A stretch of DNA of 64,000 bases from Arenicellales bacterium (GCA_028284225.1 JANQSD010000005.1:93958-157957); one strand, 5' to 3'. Counted from the first letter of the stretch, positions 1-8,884 are shown. Notes: generated from the sequence alone by a model not told the origin. Translations and numbers: made by a program.

Positions 1-594
1 CAACAAAAACGGTTGGCGATTCAAAGAAGACGGAAAGTTTGTCTTGAGCTTGGTTGCTAATCGTTTATCAGCAAACAATGTTATCCCGCATGAACCCAAT
101 AAATGGTTGTAAGCTTTAATATTTAAAGTCGGATTGATTTGTCGGTCAGCTAATATTAAATCCAGCTTATGTGCCGCTAAGTCTGTTAACAGTGATTCAA
201 ACTTGTCTTCCTGGCAGACAATTCGAATGTCCTTGGAAAGCTGGAAGGCCGGGTCTAATAATCGATATACGATGAGTTTGGGCATCACTTCCGTGATCCC
301 CACCTTGAACTGTATTTGCCTTTGATGTTGATCGTTACTGATGAAATTTTCCAGCTCCAAACCTAATAAAAAAATACTCTCGGCATATTCATGAGTAATC
401 TTTCCTATTTCAGTCAATACCAGTTGACGACCAGATTTTTTAAACAATTTGACATCCAGCATATCTTCAAGTGTATTAATTTGAGCGCTCAGTGTCGGGG
501 GGGTTAAGTGCAGAATTTGACTGGCTTTAGCAATACTGCCTTCCTTGGCTATGACCCAGAAATAGTATAGATGCTTGTAATTTAATCGACTCAT
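1..594 (-). CDS. nhaR: NhaR-like LysR-family transcriptional regulator (3' end outside window)
   Basis: The reading frame runs leftwards from an ATG at 594 to the window edge, giving 198 residues without a stop. The N-terminus (MSRLNYKHLYYFWVIAKEGS) is the hallmark of NhaR, whose helix-turn-helix starts with NYxHLYYFW instead of the usual LysR consensus; the recognition region (LTPPTLSAQINTLED) follows at about residues 29-43. The substrate-binding domain starts near residue 95 and is cut off. In Escherichia coli NhaR responds to sodium and activates nhaA; whether an antiporter lies beyond the edge cannot be seen. Here it is divergent from a ribosome-hibernation/BI-1 operon. A perfect palindrome lies just upstream of its start and is a likely autoregulatory LysR site. 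The family is secure; target genes are inferred. Confidence 0.85.
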   Translation of the reverse strand, partial: MSRLNYKHLYYFWVIAKEGSIAKASQILHLTPPTLSAQINTLEDMLDVKLFKKSGRQLVLTEIGKITHEYAESIFLLGLELENFISNDQHQRQIQFKVGITEVMPKLIVYRLLDPAFQLSKDIRIVCQEDKFESLLTDLAAHKLDLILADRQINPTLNIKAYNHLLGSCGITLFADKRLATKLKTNFPSSLNRQPFLL

Positions 595-598
595 AATG

Positions 599-615
599 AT
601 TAGATTATATCTAAT
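599..615. promoter_or_regulatory. LysR-type operator candidate (perfect 7-3-7 palindrome)
   Basis: ATTAGAT-TAT-ATCTAAT is a perfect inverted repeat four bases upstream of the NhaR-like start codon and about 80 bases upstream of the divergent hibernation factor. It contains the T-N11-A pattern (T601, A613) expected of LysR-family boxes. Binding by the NhaR-like protein is inferred from position and symmetry only. Confidence 0.5.
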
Positions 616-692
616 AATAAGTTAAAAACATTCGAATTTTAATTTTTATCTTGTCTATCTAAAATCATATTAATTTCAAATCACAGGTAAAT

Positions 693-1034
693 ATGATGGA
701 CACAGTAATACAAACACAGGGCTTCAAATTAACGCCTGCATTGGAACAATACACCCGTTCACGAATTCGAAAGGCTTTAGCCTGCTGTGCAGATAATATT
801 GAGCGTGTCGTTGTCCGTTTGAAAGACATAAATGGTCCCAAAGGTGGCGTAGATAAACACTGTAGTGTGGAAATAAAACTGTCACGCAGACCTATATTGG
901 TTATTTCTAAGGCGAGCGGCGATATGTATCACTCGGTACAGCAAACCACAAAAAAAGCGGCCCGAACAGCACTGCGCCAACTCAAACGCAGGCGTGTTTT
1001 GCGTTTAAAGCGCAACCTAAAGGTGAAGGATTAA
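693..1034 (+). CDS. hpf: Ribosome hibernation promoting factor (HPF/RaiA family, short form)
   Basis: A 113-residue basic protein of the sigma-54 modulation/S30EA family. The N-terminal pattern (QTQGFKLTPALEQYTRSRI) and the following VRLKDxNGPKGGxDKxCxVE stretch are typical of HPF and YfiA; the C-terminus is rich in Arg/Lys. Its length fits the short HPF type, which binds the 30S decoding region and helps form inactive 100S ribosomes in stationary phase. Two adjacent ATGs (693, 696) exist; the AGGT motif ending at 688 is better spaced for 696. It opens a rightward operon with the yccA-like gene, consistent with stress or membrane quality-control regulation. The family is clear. Confidence 0.85.
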   Translation: MMDTVIQTQGFKLTPALEQYTRSRIRKALACCADNIERVVVRLKDINGPKGGVDKHCSVEIKLSRRPILVISKASGDMYHSVQQTTKKAARTALRQLKRRRVLRLKRNLKVKD

Positions 1035-1072
1035 ATCAGTTAAATGAACTTTTTACTCTAAGGAGATTAAAT

Positions 1073-1738
1073 ATGGAAAATATCAAACAAATTGATCATG
1101 GAATCGGAAATGAATCGATTCTTCAACACAAAGTCTTACAAAACACCTATGCGCTGTTGTCCATGACATTATTGTTTAGTGGCGTTGTCGCTAGTATATC
1201 GATGGTGATGAATCTGCCTCACCCCGGTATTATTTTGACACTGCTGGGTTATTTCGGTCTGCTCTATTTAACAGCCGCTAACCGAAATTCAGCAACCGGA
1301 ATAGTTTGTGTTTTCGCACTTACCGGCTTTATGGGGTATACCCTGGGACCTGTAATCAGTGCTTATCTAAGTTTGCCTAATGGACCTCTGGTAGTGGCTA
1401 AAGCACTGATTACAACCGGGATAATCTTTATCGCATTATCAGCATATGTACTCATCACGCGTAAAAATTTGTCCTTCATGGGTGGTTTTTTAATGGCTGG
1501 AATACTTATTGCTTTTATTGGAGCAATTGCAGCGTTGATATTCAATATTCCGGCTCTGAGCCTGGCCATATCAGCAGTTTTTGTGTTGTTGATGTCCGGC
1601 CTGATTTTATATGAGACCAGCAACATTATTCATGGTGGAGAAACGAATTACATCATGGCAACGGTCAGCTTATTTGTGGCGATTTATAACTTATTTAGCA
1701 GCTTGTTGATGCTGCTTGGGTTTTCATCGCAAGAGTAA
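1073..1738 (+). CDS. yccA: Bax inhibitor-1/YccA family inner-membrane protein
   Basis: A 221-residue, strongly hydrophobic protein with about seven transmembrane segments, starting 13 bases after a good AAGGAG ribosome site. The N-terminal charged segment followed by LLSMTLLFSGVVAS, and the C-terminal block (LILYETSNIIHGGETNYI then ATVSLFVAIYNLFSSLL) are diagnostic for the BI-1/YccA family (UPF0005), including the conserved acidic residues near the last helices. E. coli YccA is a substrate and modulator of the FtsH protease at a jammed Sec translocon. It is probably co-transcribed with hpf upstream and the two genes downstream, so a role in membrane-protein quality control under stress is likely. 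Length equals the family's usual length. Confidence 0.88.
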   Translation: MENIKQIDHGIGNESILQHKVLQNTYALLSMTLLFSGVVASISMVMNLPHPGIILTLLGYFGLLYLTAANRNSATGIVCVFALTGFMGYTLGPVISAYLSLPNGPLVVAKALITTGIIFIALSAYVLITRKNLSFMGGFLMAGILIAFIGAIAALIFNIPALSLAISAVFVLLMSGLILYETSNIIHGGETNYIMATVSLFVAIYNLFSSLLMLLGFSSQE

Positions 1739-1769
1739 CGTTTACATTAACTAAATCGAGGATATTGAA

Positions 1770-2096
1770 ATGACAACTGAAACTTTTATCGACCTACGAA
1801 AACGTCGTGATACCGGCTTACTTAGGCAAGCAGTAGACAAGGCCAAAGCAGGTGCTACGGCCATACGTCATCATCGCTACTATCGTAAGGCATTATGCAG
1901 CCCATCCCGGGTATATAAAACGCCTTATGATGTGTTGAATGATGAGTCTATGACGACCAGTGAAAAGCAACAGATTCTACTTTCTTGGCGATCAGAAGCA
2001 TTTTTACTCCAGGTCGCTGAATCTGAAGGCTTTGAGGGCGGTGAACCTTGCCTGGCTGATGATATCGAAATCTGTCTAGATCTATTGCGTTATTAA
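1770..2096 (+). CDS. Conserved hypothetical protein, soluble, 108 aa
   Basis: A small charged protein with no signal peptide or membrane segment, preceded by a GAGG ribosome site 8 bases from the ATG and 31 bases after the yccA-like gene. The middle contains a recognisable block (YKTPYDVLNDE, then SEKQQILLSWRSEAFLLQVAESEG) that I know from uncharacterised proteobacterial proteins of this size; the second half is acidic and predicted helical. No catalytic motif is visible. Operon position between a BI-1 protein and a DUF533 protein suggests a stress or membrane-maintenance role, but this is only context. Confidence 0.65.
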   Translation: MTTETFIDLRKRRDTGLLRQAVDKAKAGATAIRHHRYYRKALCSPSRVYKTPYDVLNDESMTTSEKQQILLSWRSEAFLLQVAESEGFEGGEPCLADDIEICLDLLRY

Positions 2097-2123
2097 CCAT
2101 TTGTTTAAATTGAGGTAACTACC

Positions 2124-2843
2124 ATGAACTTCCAAAATCTTTTTGATCAAGTACTGGGTGGTGGTTCATCCACCGACTCACAACCCGATCAGCAAAATTC
2201 ATCGAGTCCATTGAATTCCATTAAGTCAGCAATTCCTGGTGGGCTTGCCGGCGGCGCGGCAGCAGGCGGGATGATGGCCTTATTGATGGGTAACAAATCA
2301 GCCCGGAAAATGGCAGGTAAAGCTGCTAAGTATGGCGGCACCGCGTTATTAGGTGGTCTGGCTTATAAAGCCTATCATAATTGGCAACAGAATCAGTCGC
2401 CTCAACAGACACAACCCGTGACTGCTGAAGACATTGAGCAGGCTCAAGCTGTAATCCCCCAGCATCTTGATTCAAATGAGTCCTCACTGCATTTAACATT
2501 AATTAAGTCAATGATTGCAGCAGCAAAAGCGGATGGTCACATTGATCCGACTGAACAACAGCATATCTTTGATGCGGTTGAAAAAATGCAAATCAATGCT
2601 GATGAAAAAGCCATTGTTTTTGATAGCCTGCGCCAATCTATCAGTATTGAGGAGATTGCCCATGCAGTCACATCAGTTGAACATAAGGCTGAGGTGTATT
2701 TGGCCGGTTATATGGCTATAGACCCCGATCATCCAGCTGAAGTAGCTCACTTAAATGAGCTGGCTGTCGCACTTCAATTAGACCCTGAATTTGTTGCTCA
2801 TCTTGAGCAACAGGTGGAAACAGGTATTGCGGCGACTGCATAA
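2124..2843 (+). CDS. DUF533 family inner-membrane protein (YebE-like, TerB-like C-terminal domain)
   Basis: A 239-residue protein with a short polar N-terminus, a Gly/Ala-rich hydrophobic stretch at about residues 38-60 (GGLAGGAAAGGMMALLMG), a second one at about 72-85, a Gln-rich linker, and a C-terminal helical domain from about residue 120 (LTLIKSMIAAAKADGHIDPTEQQHI) that resembles TerB. This is the DUF533/YebE layout. YebE is a Cpx-regulated inner-membrane protein of unknown biochemical function. The GAGG ribosome site and 27-base spacing support membership in the hpf operon, which ends with the terminator downstream. Confidence 0.8.
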   Translation: MNFQNLFDQVLGGGSSTDSQPDQQNSSSPLNSIKSAIPGGLAGGAAAGGMMALLMGNKSARKMAGKAAKYGGTALLGGLAYKAYHNWQQNQSPQQTQPVTAEDIEQAQAVIPQHLDSNESSLHLTLIKSMIAAAKADGHIDPTEQQHIFDAVEKMQINADEKAIVFDSLRQSISIEEIAHAVTSVEHKAEVYLAGYMAIDPDHPAEVAHLNELAVALQLDPEFVAHLEQQVETGIAATA

Positions 2844-2874
2844 AACTAGCCTCAGAAATTTGACATTTTCAATT

Positions 2875-2910
2875 AATAGGCCTTTGATTGATTTTACAGG
2901 CCTATTTTTT
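2875..2910 (+). terminator. Rho-independent terminator of the hpf operon
   Basis: AATAGGCCT and AGGCCTATT form a perfect 9-bp stem around a 14-base loop, and the 3' arm runs into a tract of six T residues. It lies 31 bases after the DUF533 gene. Confidence 0.85.
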
Positions 2911-3070
2911 AACTCACAATTTCTTTAATTTTGTCAATTCAACCTATCGGATCATTTCAATGCAGGATACGGTCAATTTTGATATTCAGTATTTTAGAGA
3001 AGTTAGTTAGATTTTATCGAACCCTGAATTCTGGGTTATCAGATTAAGTCTCCGCTTTTACAAATAAAAG

Positions 3071-3592
3071 TTAGTGTTCGGATTGCTGTCGAATCTTTTT
3101 GATTTCTTTAGGCTCTATACCTAGTGACTCTAGAAAGTCCTGGTGTGCTTCCGGCATGTTACGTTCGAATTCAACATGCCATTGGTGCATATCATCGTCC
3201 GACAATCCAGCTGCTCGTAATAGTTCCACCCACGTTTCTTTGGTTAGCGTTCGGCTTTTTCGGTGTGGCGAATCATTTTCCAGCAATTTAATAATTATCT
3301 TCTGTTGTTCACGTAATTGGGAAATTTCTGAATTTAACGTGCTTAAACGTTGCTCTAGAATTGTGGTCGACTGGTTAGTTTTTGAGTCTAATAATTGTTT
3401 GATTTGCTTAAGTGAGACGCCAGTTTCACGGTAATTAAGAATAAGATTAAGCCTGGATAAATCGGCATCACTGTAAAGTCGATAATTTGATTCGCTTCTA
3501 CCGCTGGGACTTAAAATTCCTTTGCGGTCATAATAAAGCAAGGTACTGCGTGAAAGTCCGCTACGTTTGCTCAATTCGCCAATCGTGTACAT
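3071..3592 (-). CDS. MerR-family transcriptional regulator
   Basis: A 173-residue regulator with the N-terminal MerR winged helix (MYTIGELSKRSGLSRSTLLYYD, then YRLYSDADLSRL), a coiled-coil dimerisation helix at about 75-105 and a C-terminal extension of about 55 residues (ELLRAAGLSDDDMHQWHVEFERN). No metal-binding cysteines are present, so a metal sensor is unlikely; the C-terminal domain probably senses a small molecule or is structural. It starts six bases after the partner gene on its right, so the pair forms a two-gene leftward operon. The effector and targets are unknown. Confidence 0.8.
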   Translation of the reverse strand: MYTIGELSKRSGLSRSTLLYYDRKGILSPSGRSESNYRLYSDADLSRLNLILNYRETGVSLKQIKQLLDSKTNQSTTILEQRLSTLNSEISQLREQQKIIIKLLENDSPHRKSRTLTKETWVELLRAAGLSDDDMHQWHVEFERNMPEAHQDFLESLGIEPKEIKKIRQQSEH

Positions 3593-3598
3593 CGTTTA

Positions 3599-4000
3599 TT
3601 AGGCCAATTTAATCAGATCGGGTTGTCTATAGTTTAGCCTAGCGGTGGCAGAACGCAGCAAGGACGCTGAATAAAATTGGCGCAGAACATCTTGTGCATG
3701 ATTAACCAGATCATCGTTGTTTGCTAAAAAAGCAGTGAACGATGCATTGTTCTGACTAATAACTCGTGAATGAATTAACCGCACCAGAAATTCAGTGATA
3801 GTGCGATGGAATTTATCATTTGCCCCCAGGCTCATCGCATAAGACTGAATTCCTGTACAGATTTTTTCAACTGCAGTTTCGAGATCATATTGCTGTAGAT
3901 ATAACCAACACAATCTTAAATGCCCGACATGATTGAAGTGTATTGGATCTAAGCTCCGGGCTTCAAATTGCTGCACAAATTCATCATCAGATAATTGCAT
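3599..4000 (-). CDS. Conserved hypothetical protein upstream of the MerR regulator
   Basis: A 133-residue soluble protein. The motif FNHVGHLRLCWLYLQQY (about residues 21-37) with conserved His and aromatic residues, and the later KFHRTITEF block, are typical of an uncharacterised all-helical bacterial family often carried beside MerR-type or redox genes. No signal peptide or known catalytic triad is seen. It is the first gene of the two-gene operon with the MerR protein; the His-rich motifs could bind metal or haem, but this is speculation. Confidence 0.65.
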   Translation of the reverse strand: MQLSDDEFVQQFEARSLDPIHFNHVGHLRLCWLYLQQYDLETAVEKICTGIQSYAMSLGANDKFHRTITEFLVRLIHSRVISQNNASFTAFLANNDDLVNHAQDVLRQFYSASLLRSATARLNYRQPDLIKLA

Positions 4001-4072
4001 GATTGTTCAACATTCGATTAAGGGATAGCAACTATGAACTATGAAGCGATAGTCAGGTCAAGGGTCCTGTCA

Positions 4073-4214
4073 TCCTCAGAAGCATACCGACAAGGGACCT
4101 TCAAGCACTGTTCGTGTATTTCATAAAGTGGCTATCCATGGAGATTCCTCGACTAGCTCGGAATGACATATGACCTATCATCCCGAGCTACGAAGTAGCG
4201 TGAGGATCTCCATC
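4073..4214. repeat. Degenerate GTCATCC-type interspersed palindromic repeats
   Basis: The intergenic stretch 4001-4301 has no gene. It holds two inverted arms, one ending GGAATGAC (4139-4168) and one beginning ATCATCCCGAGC and ending GAGGATCTCC (4178-4213), which together form a long imperfect hairpin; a more decayed copy begins at 4073 (GTCATCCTCAG). A related copy occurs at 26935-26990. Such GTCATCC...GGATCTC units are common dispersed repeats in bacterial genomes. Confidence 0.6.
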
Positions 4215-4301
4215 AGATTGTTTGGACATTAGTTTATAAGTTTTATCCTTAGTCTCTGAAGTTTGACAGTGAATAAATTTAATCTTCCCTTATTAAATCG
4301 A

Positions 4302-4760
4302 TTAACCAACAGCTAATCGCATCTCTACCTTATTGGCTTTAAATCCCACTTTCTCGTAACTTTTGATCGCATTCAAATTATCAGCATAAACATCCAATTG
4401 AATTTCATCAATATCGCGTTTCTTACACCAGTCAATCAAATGGTTAACGATAAGTTTAGCTATTCCCTGGCCCCGGTATTGCGGATCAACATACATAAAA
4501 CCTAGATAACCATGTTTTTCATGATTAAAAAAAGTGCTGGAATTTTTTATTTTCGCATAACCGCATGCTATCGGTATGTTCTTATCTTCAACGATAATGA
4601 GTTCTGAGTCCGGATTCGATATCAGGTCGACAATATCATAGTAATGTATCTTCCCGTCCTTGATTCGCTCAATAAATGGACGTTCTGCTTCGATTACACC
4701 TTGTTCGAATTCTTTTAATTTTTCCAGATCGCTAATATTTGCTGATCGTACAATGTACAT
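4302..4760 (-). CDS. GNAT-family N-acetyltransferase
   Basis: About 152 residues with the GNAT acetyl-CoA signature QYRGQGIAKLIVNHLIDW near residue 100 (the R/Q-x-x-G-x-G/A loop), preceded by the beta4 strand YLGFMYVDP and followed by the beta5 segment LDVYADNLNAIKSYEKVGF with the characteristic Tyr. The substrate is not predictable; the RimI-like layout is compatible with small molecules or protein N-termini. An ATG at 4760 and an in-frame TTG at 4766 are both possible, with a GAGGTG ribosome site better spaced for the TTG. It lies 22 bases downstream of the SDR gene and is probably co-transcribed. Confidence 0.8.
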   Translation of the reverse strand: MYIVRSANISDLEKLKEFEQGVIEAERPFIERIKDGKIHYYDIVDLISNPDSELIIVEDKNIPIACGYAKIKNSSTFFNHEKHGYLGFMYVDPQYRGQGIAKLIVNHLIDWCKKRDIDEIQLDVYADNLNAIKSYEKVGFKANKVEMRLAVG

Positions 4761-4782
4761 GTTCAAGTCTTCACCTCATTGC

Positions 4783-5541
4783 TCAAGCTTTCAATGTTTC
4801 CGTATTACCATCCACACTGATGGTTTGGCCGGAGATACGCCTGCCGGCAGGTGAGCAGAGAAAATACGCAGTTTCTGCTATATCTTCTGGATCGATAAAG
4901 GTATTTAAGGAAACTTGTGAGGTATAACCATCGCGTATGGTTTGTTCATCAATTCCCGTAGTTTTGGATTGTGCTGCGATGACGCGATCCATTCGATCTC
5001 CGGATAATGAACCGGGACAAATGCAATTTACTCGAATGTTATGTTCGCCCAGTTCCATTGCCATGGTTTTGGTCAGGCCAACCACACCCCATTTGGCGGT
5101 GGCATAAGGTGAACGCAGAGGATAGCCCATCCATCCGGCTGTTGAGGAAATATTAATTATACTGGCCGTTTGATTTTGTTTAAGTCTGGGAATGGCAAGT
5201 TTTGAACAGAGGAAATAACTATCTAAATCAACTGCTAACGTACGTCGCCAATCTTCGTATTCAACATGCTCCAATAATGCTGTCGGGCCTGCTATACCGA
5301 CGTTGTTGATTAAAACATCCAATCCATTCAGTTCACGGTCCACATCTGCAAATAAGGCTTCAACCTGATCCGGCTTTGATGTATCGGTTTGTGAAGCAGT
5401 CAAATTTGAATGATGATCTTGAATCGTATCAAGGGCGTTTGTATCGACATCACAGACATGTACTCTGGCACCAGCATCTAAAAATCTATTCGCAATTGCC
5501 AGACCTAATCCGGATGCACCGGCAGAAATTAGAACCTTCAT
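4783..5541 (-). CDS. Short-chain dehydrogenase/reductase (SDR)
   Basis: A 252-residue classical SDR. The cofactor-binding motif AGASGLG is at residues 7-13, with acidic D31 after strand 2 suggesting NAD preference; NNVG is at 79-82, the catalytic Ser at 132-133 and the YATAK motif places Tyr146 and Lys150. The C-terminus ends with the usual SGQTISVDGN. Oxidises or reduces an unknown secondary alcohol/ketone substrate. It heads a leftward two-gene unit with the GNAT acetyltransferase and is divergent from the AIM24-like gene. Length is standard. Confidence 0.85.
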   Translation of the reverse strand: MKVLISAGASGLGLAIANRFLDAGARVHVCDVDTNALDTIQDHHSNLTASQTDTSKPDQVEALFADVDRELNGLDVLINNVGIAGPTALLEHVEYEDWRRTLAVDLDSYFLCSKLAIPRLKQNQTASIINISSTAGWMGYPLRSPYATAKWGVVGLTKTMAMELGEHNIRVNCICPGSLSGDRMDRVIAAQSKTTGIDEQTIRDGYTSQVSLNTFIDPEDIAETAYFLCSPAGRRISGQTISVDGNTETLKA

Positions 5542-5657
5542 GTTTTTATCTTGAGGTAAATTTAATCGGATTGTAGGGCAAATGTTCGAAACTGTGAATC
5601 TAACTTTATGATCAGGTTACACTAGGCCCATCAATTAATAGCATTGAAGGAGTGACT

Positions 5658-6440
5658 ATGCGCTGCCACGAAGTAGATTACGAGATTTTTGGCGATGACA
5701 TGCAGATCGTAGAAGTAGAACTTGATCCACAAGAAACAGTGATTGCTGAGGCCGGAGCCATGAACTATATGGAAGAGGGTATCGGTTTCGAAACTAAAAT
5801 GGGTGATGGCTCAAAACCATCTGGCGGCATCATGGATGCACTAATGAATGTCGGTAAGCGTGTGTTAACCGGGGAATCGATTTTCATGACCCACTTTACT
5901 AATGATGGTGAGGGTAAAAAACGAGTTTCTTTTGCTGCGCCCTATCCGGGAAAAATCATAGCCTTAGATATGGCTGAGCTTGGTGAAGAGTTGGTTTGTC
6001 AAAAGGATGCATTTCTATGTGCTGCCTTTGGTACGTCCTTACAGATTGCATTTCAACGCAAGCTGGGTGTCGGCTTTTTCGGCGGAGAGGGCTTTATACT
6101 GCAGAAATTAGAAGGTGACGGTAAAGCCTTTATTCATATCGGTGGCACGGTAATCAAACGTGAGCTTAAAGGAGAAACTTTACGTGTGGATACGGGTTGC
6201 CTGGCTGCGTTTACTAGCGGTATCGACTACGATATAGAACGAGCAGGAAATCTTAAGTCTATGGTGTTTGGCGGTGAAGGACTATTCCTGGCCACGTTGC
6301 GTGGTACCGGTACGGTCTATTTGCAAAGCCTGCCTTTCTCGCGTCTGGCGAATCGAGTCATTCAAGCCGGCGGTTTTGGTGGTTCCAAGGGTGAAGGCTC
6401 GGTACTTGGGGGCCTGGGTGACATGTTTGGGGATAGTTAG
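5658..6440 (+). CDS. AIM24 / TIGR00266 family protein
   Basis: About 260 residues beginning [20 protein letters not shown] with the family's [11 protein letters not shown] block at about 30-45 and glycine-rich beta repeats ([37 protein letters not shown]) ending in a Gly-rich tail ([14 protein letters not shown]). This is the tryptophan RNA-binding-attenuator-like beta fold shared with mitochondrial AIM24. Bacterial function is unknown. A GAAGGA ribosome site at 5646-5651 is correctly spaced for ATG 5658; an in-frame GTG at 5652 overlaps the site and is unlikely to be the start. Confidence 0.85.
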   Translation: MRCHEVDYEIFGDDMQIVEVELDPQETVIAEAGAMNYMEEGIGFETKMGDGSKPSGGIMDALMNVGKRVLTGESIFMTHFTNDGEGKKRVSFAAPYPGKIIALDMAELGEELVCQKDAFLCAAFGTSLQIAFQRKLGVGFFGGEGFILQKLEGDGKAFIHIGGTVIKRELKGETLRVDTGCLAAFTSGIDYDIERAGNLKSMVFGGEGLFLATLRGTGTVYLQSLPFSRLANRVIQAGGFGGSKGEGSVLGGLGDMFGDS

Positions 6441-6467
6441 CTATAAAAGTGGTATGTAATGGAGCGC

Positions 6468-7718
6468 TTAATCTATAGCATTGGCGGCGCTGACAACAGC
6501 ATGCAACAACACATTTGCGCCAGCTGTGGCCCACTGCGGCAAGATTTTTTCTTCCTCGTTATGAGAGAGTCCGCCGACACAGGGGCAAAATAACATCGCT
6601 GTCGGTACAACCCTGGCAATATAGCAGGCATCATGGCCAGCACCGGATATCATTTCCCGATAGTTGTAGTTAAGTTTTTGTGTGGCTTGGCGTAAATAAT
6701 CCACATTAGAGTCATTAAATTTTACCGGCTCAAATGCACTCACTTGTTGAATAGTGAGATGAAGGCCAAGCTCTTTACAGATTGTTTGAGATTGTGCATT
6801 GAAATTTGCAGTCATTAAATCAATAACTTCCTGAGTCGGATGACGGAAATCAACACTAAATGTCACTTCCCCCGGAATGGTGTTGCGCGAGTTAGGACTG
6901 GAATGAATATATCCAACTGTACCCACAGCATCAGGTCCGTGATCCAGCGCGATTTGTTTGACGGTAGTAATCATCTGTGCAGCTGCGGCCAAGGCATCCT
7001 TACGCATCGGCATTGGTGTAGAACCGGAATGGCTTTCTTTACCTTGAACACTCACATCGAGCCAGAGAAATCCCTGCCCGTGGGTGACAATGCCAATATC
7101 AAGGTTCTCGGCCTCAAGAATCGGGCCTTGTTCGATATGAAATTCATAATAAGCATGTAACGGATATTTGCCGACAGGTTCTGAGCCGTTAAAACCAATT
7201 CGCTGTAGCTCTTCACCAAATGAATGGCCGTCAAAGTCGATTCGGCGTTTGGCCCAATCTTTAGTATATACACCAGCAAATACACCGGAGCTGAGCATAG
7301 GTGGTGCAAATCTGGCACCTTCTTCATTGGTCCAGTTTATGATTACAATGGGTCGCCGGGTAGTAATGTTCTGCTCGTTCATTGATCTTACGATTTCCAA
7401 CCCTGTCAATACACCCAGGACACCGTCGTATTTCCCTCCCGTCGGTTGAGTGTCAAGGTGACTGCCAATGGCTATAGGTGCCAAGCTGGGCTCGCTACCT
7501 GCTCGCAGTGCAAACATATTGCCCATGGAATCAACCGTCACAGTCATGCCTGCCTGTTGACACCAGTTAGCAAAAAGCTGTCGCCCTTTACGGTCTTCAT
7601 CAGTTAAGGTTTGGCGATTGCAACCACCTTTAGCAGTTGCGCCGATCTGAGCCATTTCTTCCAGGCTATGCCAAAGACGCTGACCATTAGTTTTTATATC
7701 ATCGTTGAGTTGGCTCAT
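6468..7718 (-). CDS. M20-family Zn-dependent amidohydrolase (N-carbamoyl-amino-acid hydrolase / allantoate amidohydrolase type)
   Basis: A 416-residue protein of the HyuC/AmaB/AllC subfamily. Metal ligands are visible: H87 in GSHLDTQPTGGKYDG, D98, the E132-E133 pair in NEEGARF, H194 in EFHIEQGP, and a C-terminal His in GLSHNEEE. GAGHDA is also conserved. These enzymes hydrolyse N-carbamoyl-L-amino acids, ureidoglycine or allantoate, releasing ammonia. It is divergent from an EamA/FAH pair and near an M81 peptidase, an aminotransferase and a cysteine hydrolase, so use of an amide or ureido compound as nitrogen source is plausible. Exact substrate cannot be fixed from sequence. Confidence 0.87.
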   Translation of the reverse strand: MSQLNDDIKTNGQRLWHSLEEMAQIGATAKGGCNRQTLTDEDRKGRQLFANWCQQAGMTVTVDSMGNMFALRAGSEPSLAPIAIGSHLDTQPTGGKYDGVLGVLTGLEIVRSMNEQNITTRRPIVIINWTNEEGARFAPPMLSSGVFAGVYTKDWAKRRIDFDGHSFGEELQRIGFNGSEPVGKYPLHAYYEFHIEQGPILEAENLDIGIVTHGQGFLWLDVSVQGKESHSGSTPMPMRKDALAAAAQMITTVKQIALDHGPDAVGTVGYIHSSPNSRNTIPGEVTFSVDFRHPTQEVIDLMTANFNAQSQTICKELGLHLTIQQVSAFEPVKFNDSNVDYLRQATQKLNYNYREMISGAGHDACYIARVVPTAMLFCPCVGGLSHNEEEKILPQWATAGANVLLHAVVSAANAID

Positions 7719-7945
7719 AGGTTTTGATCTATCGGTTGGTTGTAGTTATCGCTTGCTGACTCAGGCAATATCTTAAGAGCAAATTAAATCAACATGACCA
7801 TCAGCGCTATGAAATTCACTCAGGATCATGTGATTGTTAAAAATACACTTTATCAGGATTTGTTTGGGTTTTTAAGCAGCAATGGTTAATCTGTTCAAGA
7901 TTTTCGCTGATTTGTGGCGCCACTAATACTAAACTTGGGCACATT
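7719..7945. other. Divergent intergenic region, nothing recognised
   Basis: A 227-base gap between the divergent M20 hydrolase and EamA genes. It must hold both promoters, but I see no strong sigma-70 match, palindrome or structured RNA. Confidence 0.5.
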
Positions 7946-8857
7946 ATGAAACTTAACCCACCAAGCACAGGTTTTGCTTCAACCGCGGTATTTTTGTCAG
8001 CATCGCTGTGGGGGTTGTACTGGATACCCTTGCGTTATCTTGAAGGTAAAGGTGTTGACGGATTTTGGGCTATCGCCATGTTGAATTTTCCAGCTGCACT
8101 GGTTTTGGCATTGACCATGACCAGGCAATTCACGCAACAACGAAATCATTTAAATCACGCGATTTTGATAGGACTTTTTACAGGTTTGGGTATTGCGCTT
8201 TATACAGCTGGGCTGATTTATTCTTCCGTTGTCAGGGCCACGCTTTTATTTTATTTAACGCCGGTATGGGGCACTTTGATTGGGTTATTTTGGTTAAGCG
8301 AAAAGACCACCTGGCAACGTTGGACTGCGATTGTATTAGGTTTAATGGGGTTATTATTGCTAGTCTCCGGTGGCGGTTCAGTCCCTTTAAATATTGGTGA
8401 TATTTTTGGCTTTCTTTCGGGTGTATTTTGGGCGTTGGGCGCGTCCATGATCAAGCGTTTTGATGAAGTACCGCTAACACTTATGACTATGTTTCAGTTT
8501 TTCTTTACTGCACTGACAGCAATCTTGGTGGGTTATCTCACTCGTACTGTGCCGTTGCCGAATTTAGAGCTAATAAAGGATTATCTGCCGATGACTGTTT
8601 TAGTTTCAATTTTGATAATCCTGCCGAGTGTCTGGGTTGTATTCTGGGCGCAAAAATTTCTGTTTCCCGGGCGTGTAGGTTTGTTAATGATGTCTGAAGT
8701 GTTAGTAGCCGTATTGACCGCCAGCATTTTCTTGCCGGAAGAAAAAATGGCGATGCTTGAGTGGGTGGGAGCGGTGTTGATTATTGGTGCTTGTTTGGTT
8801 GAAGTCTTTTTAGCCCGCAACCATAGTCTTAATACGAAATCTGTACGCGGTGGATAA
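7946..8857 (+). CDS. EamA/DMT-superfamily transporter
   Basis: A 303-residue, ten-segment membrane protein made of two EamA repeats (about 12-145 and 155-292). Each repeat ends with the usual conserved helix; LSEKTTWQRWTAIVLGLMGLLLL closes the first and LPEEKMAMLEWVGAVLIIGACLVE the second. DMT proteins of this type export amino acids or other small metabolites. The FAH-fold gene follows after 27 bases, suggesting a two-gene operon in which the transporter handles a substrate or by-product of the neighbouring catabolic enzymes. The direction of transport is not certain. Confidence 0.85.
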   Translation: MKLNPPSTGFASTAVFLSASLWGLYWIPLRYLEGKGVDGFWAIAMLNFPAALVLALTMTRQFTQQRNHLNHAILIGLFTGLGIALYTAGLIYSSVVRATLLFYLTPVWGTLIGLFWLSEKTTWQRWTAIVLGLMGLLLLVSGGGSVPLNIGDIFGFLSGVFWALGASMIKRFDEVPLTLMTMFQFFFTALTAILVGYLTRTVPLPNLELIKDYLPMTVLVSILIILPSVWVVFWAQKFLFPGRVGLLMMSEVLVAVLTASIFLPEEKMAMLEWVGAVLIIGACLVEVFLARNHSLNTKSVRGG

Positions 8858-8884
8858 ATTAGGGATGATTGGAAGGAACTCACA

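Noticed and set aside
1363..1626. Long opposite-strand frame over the yccA-like gene
   Set aside because: Shadow of the real gene; no ribosome site and no recognisable protein.
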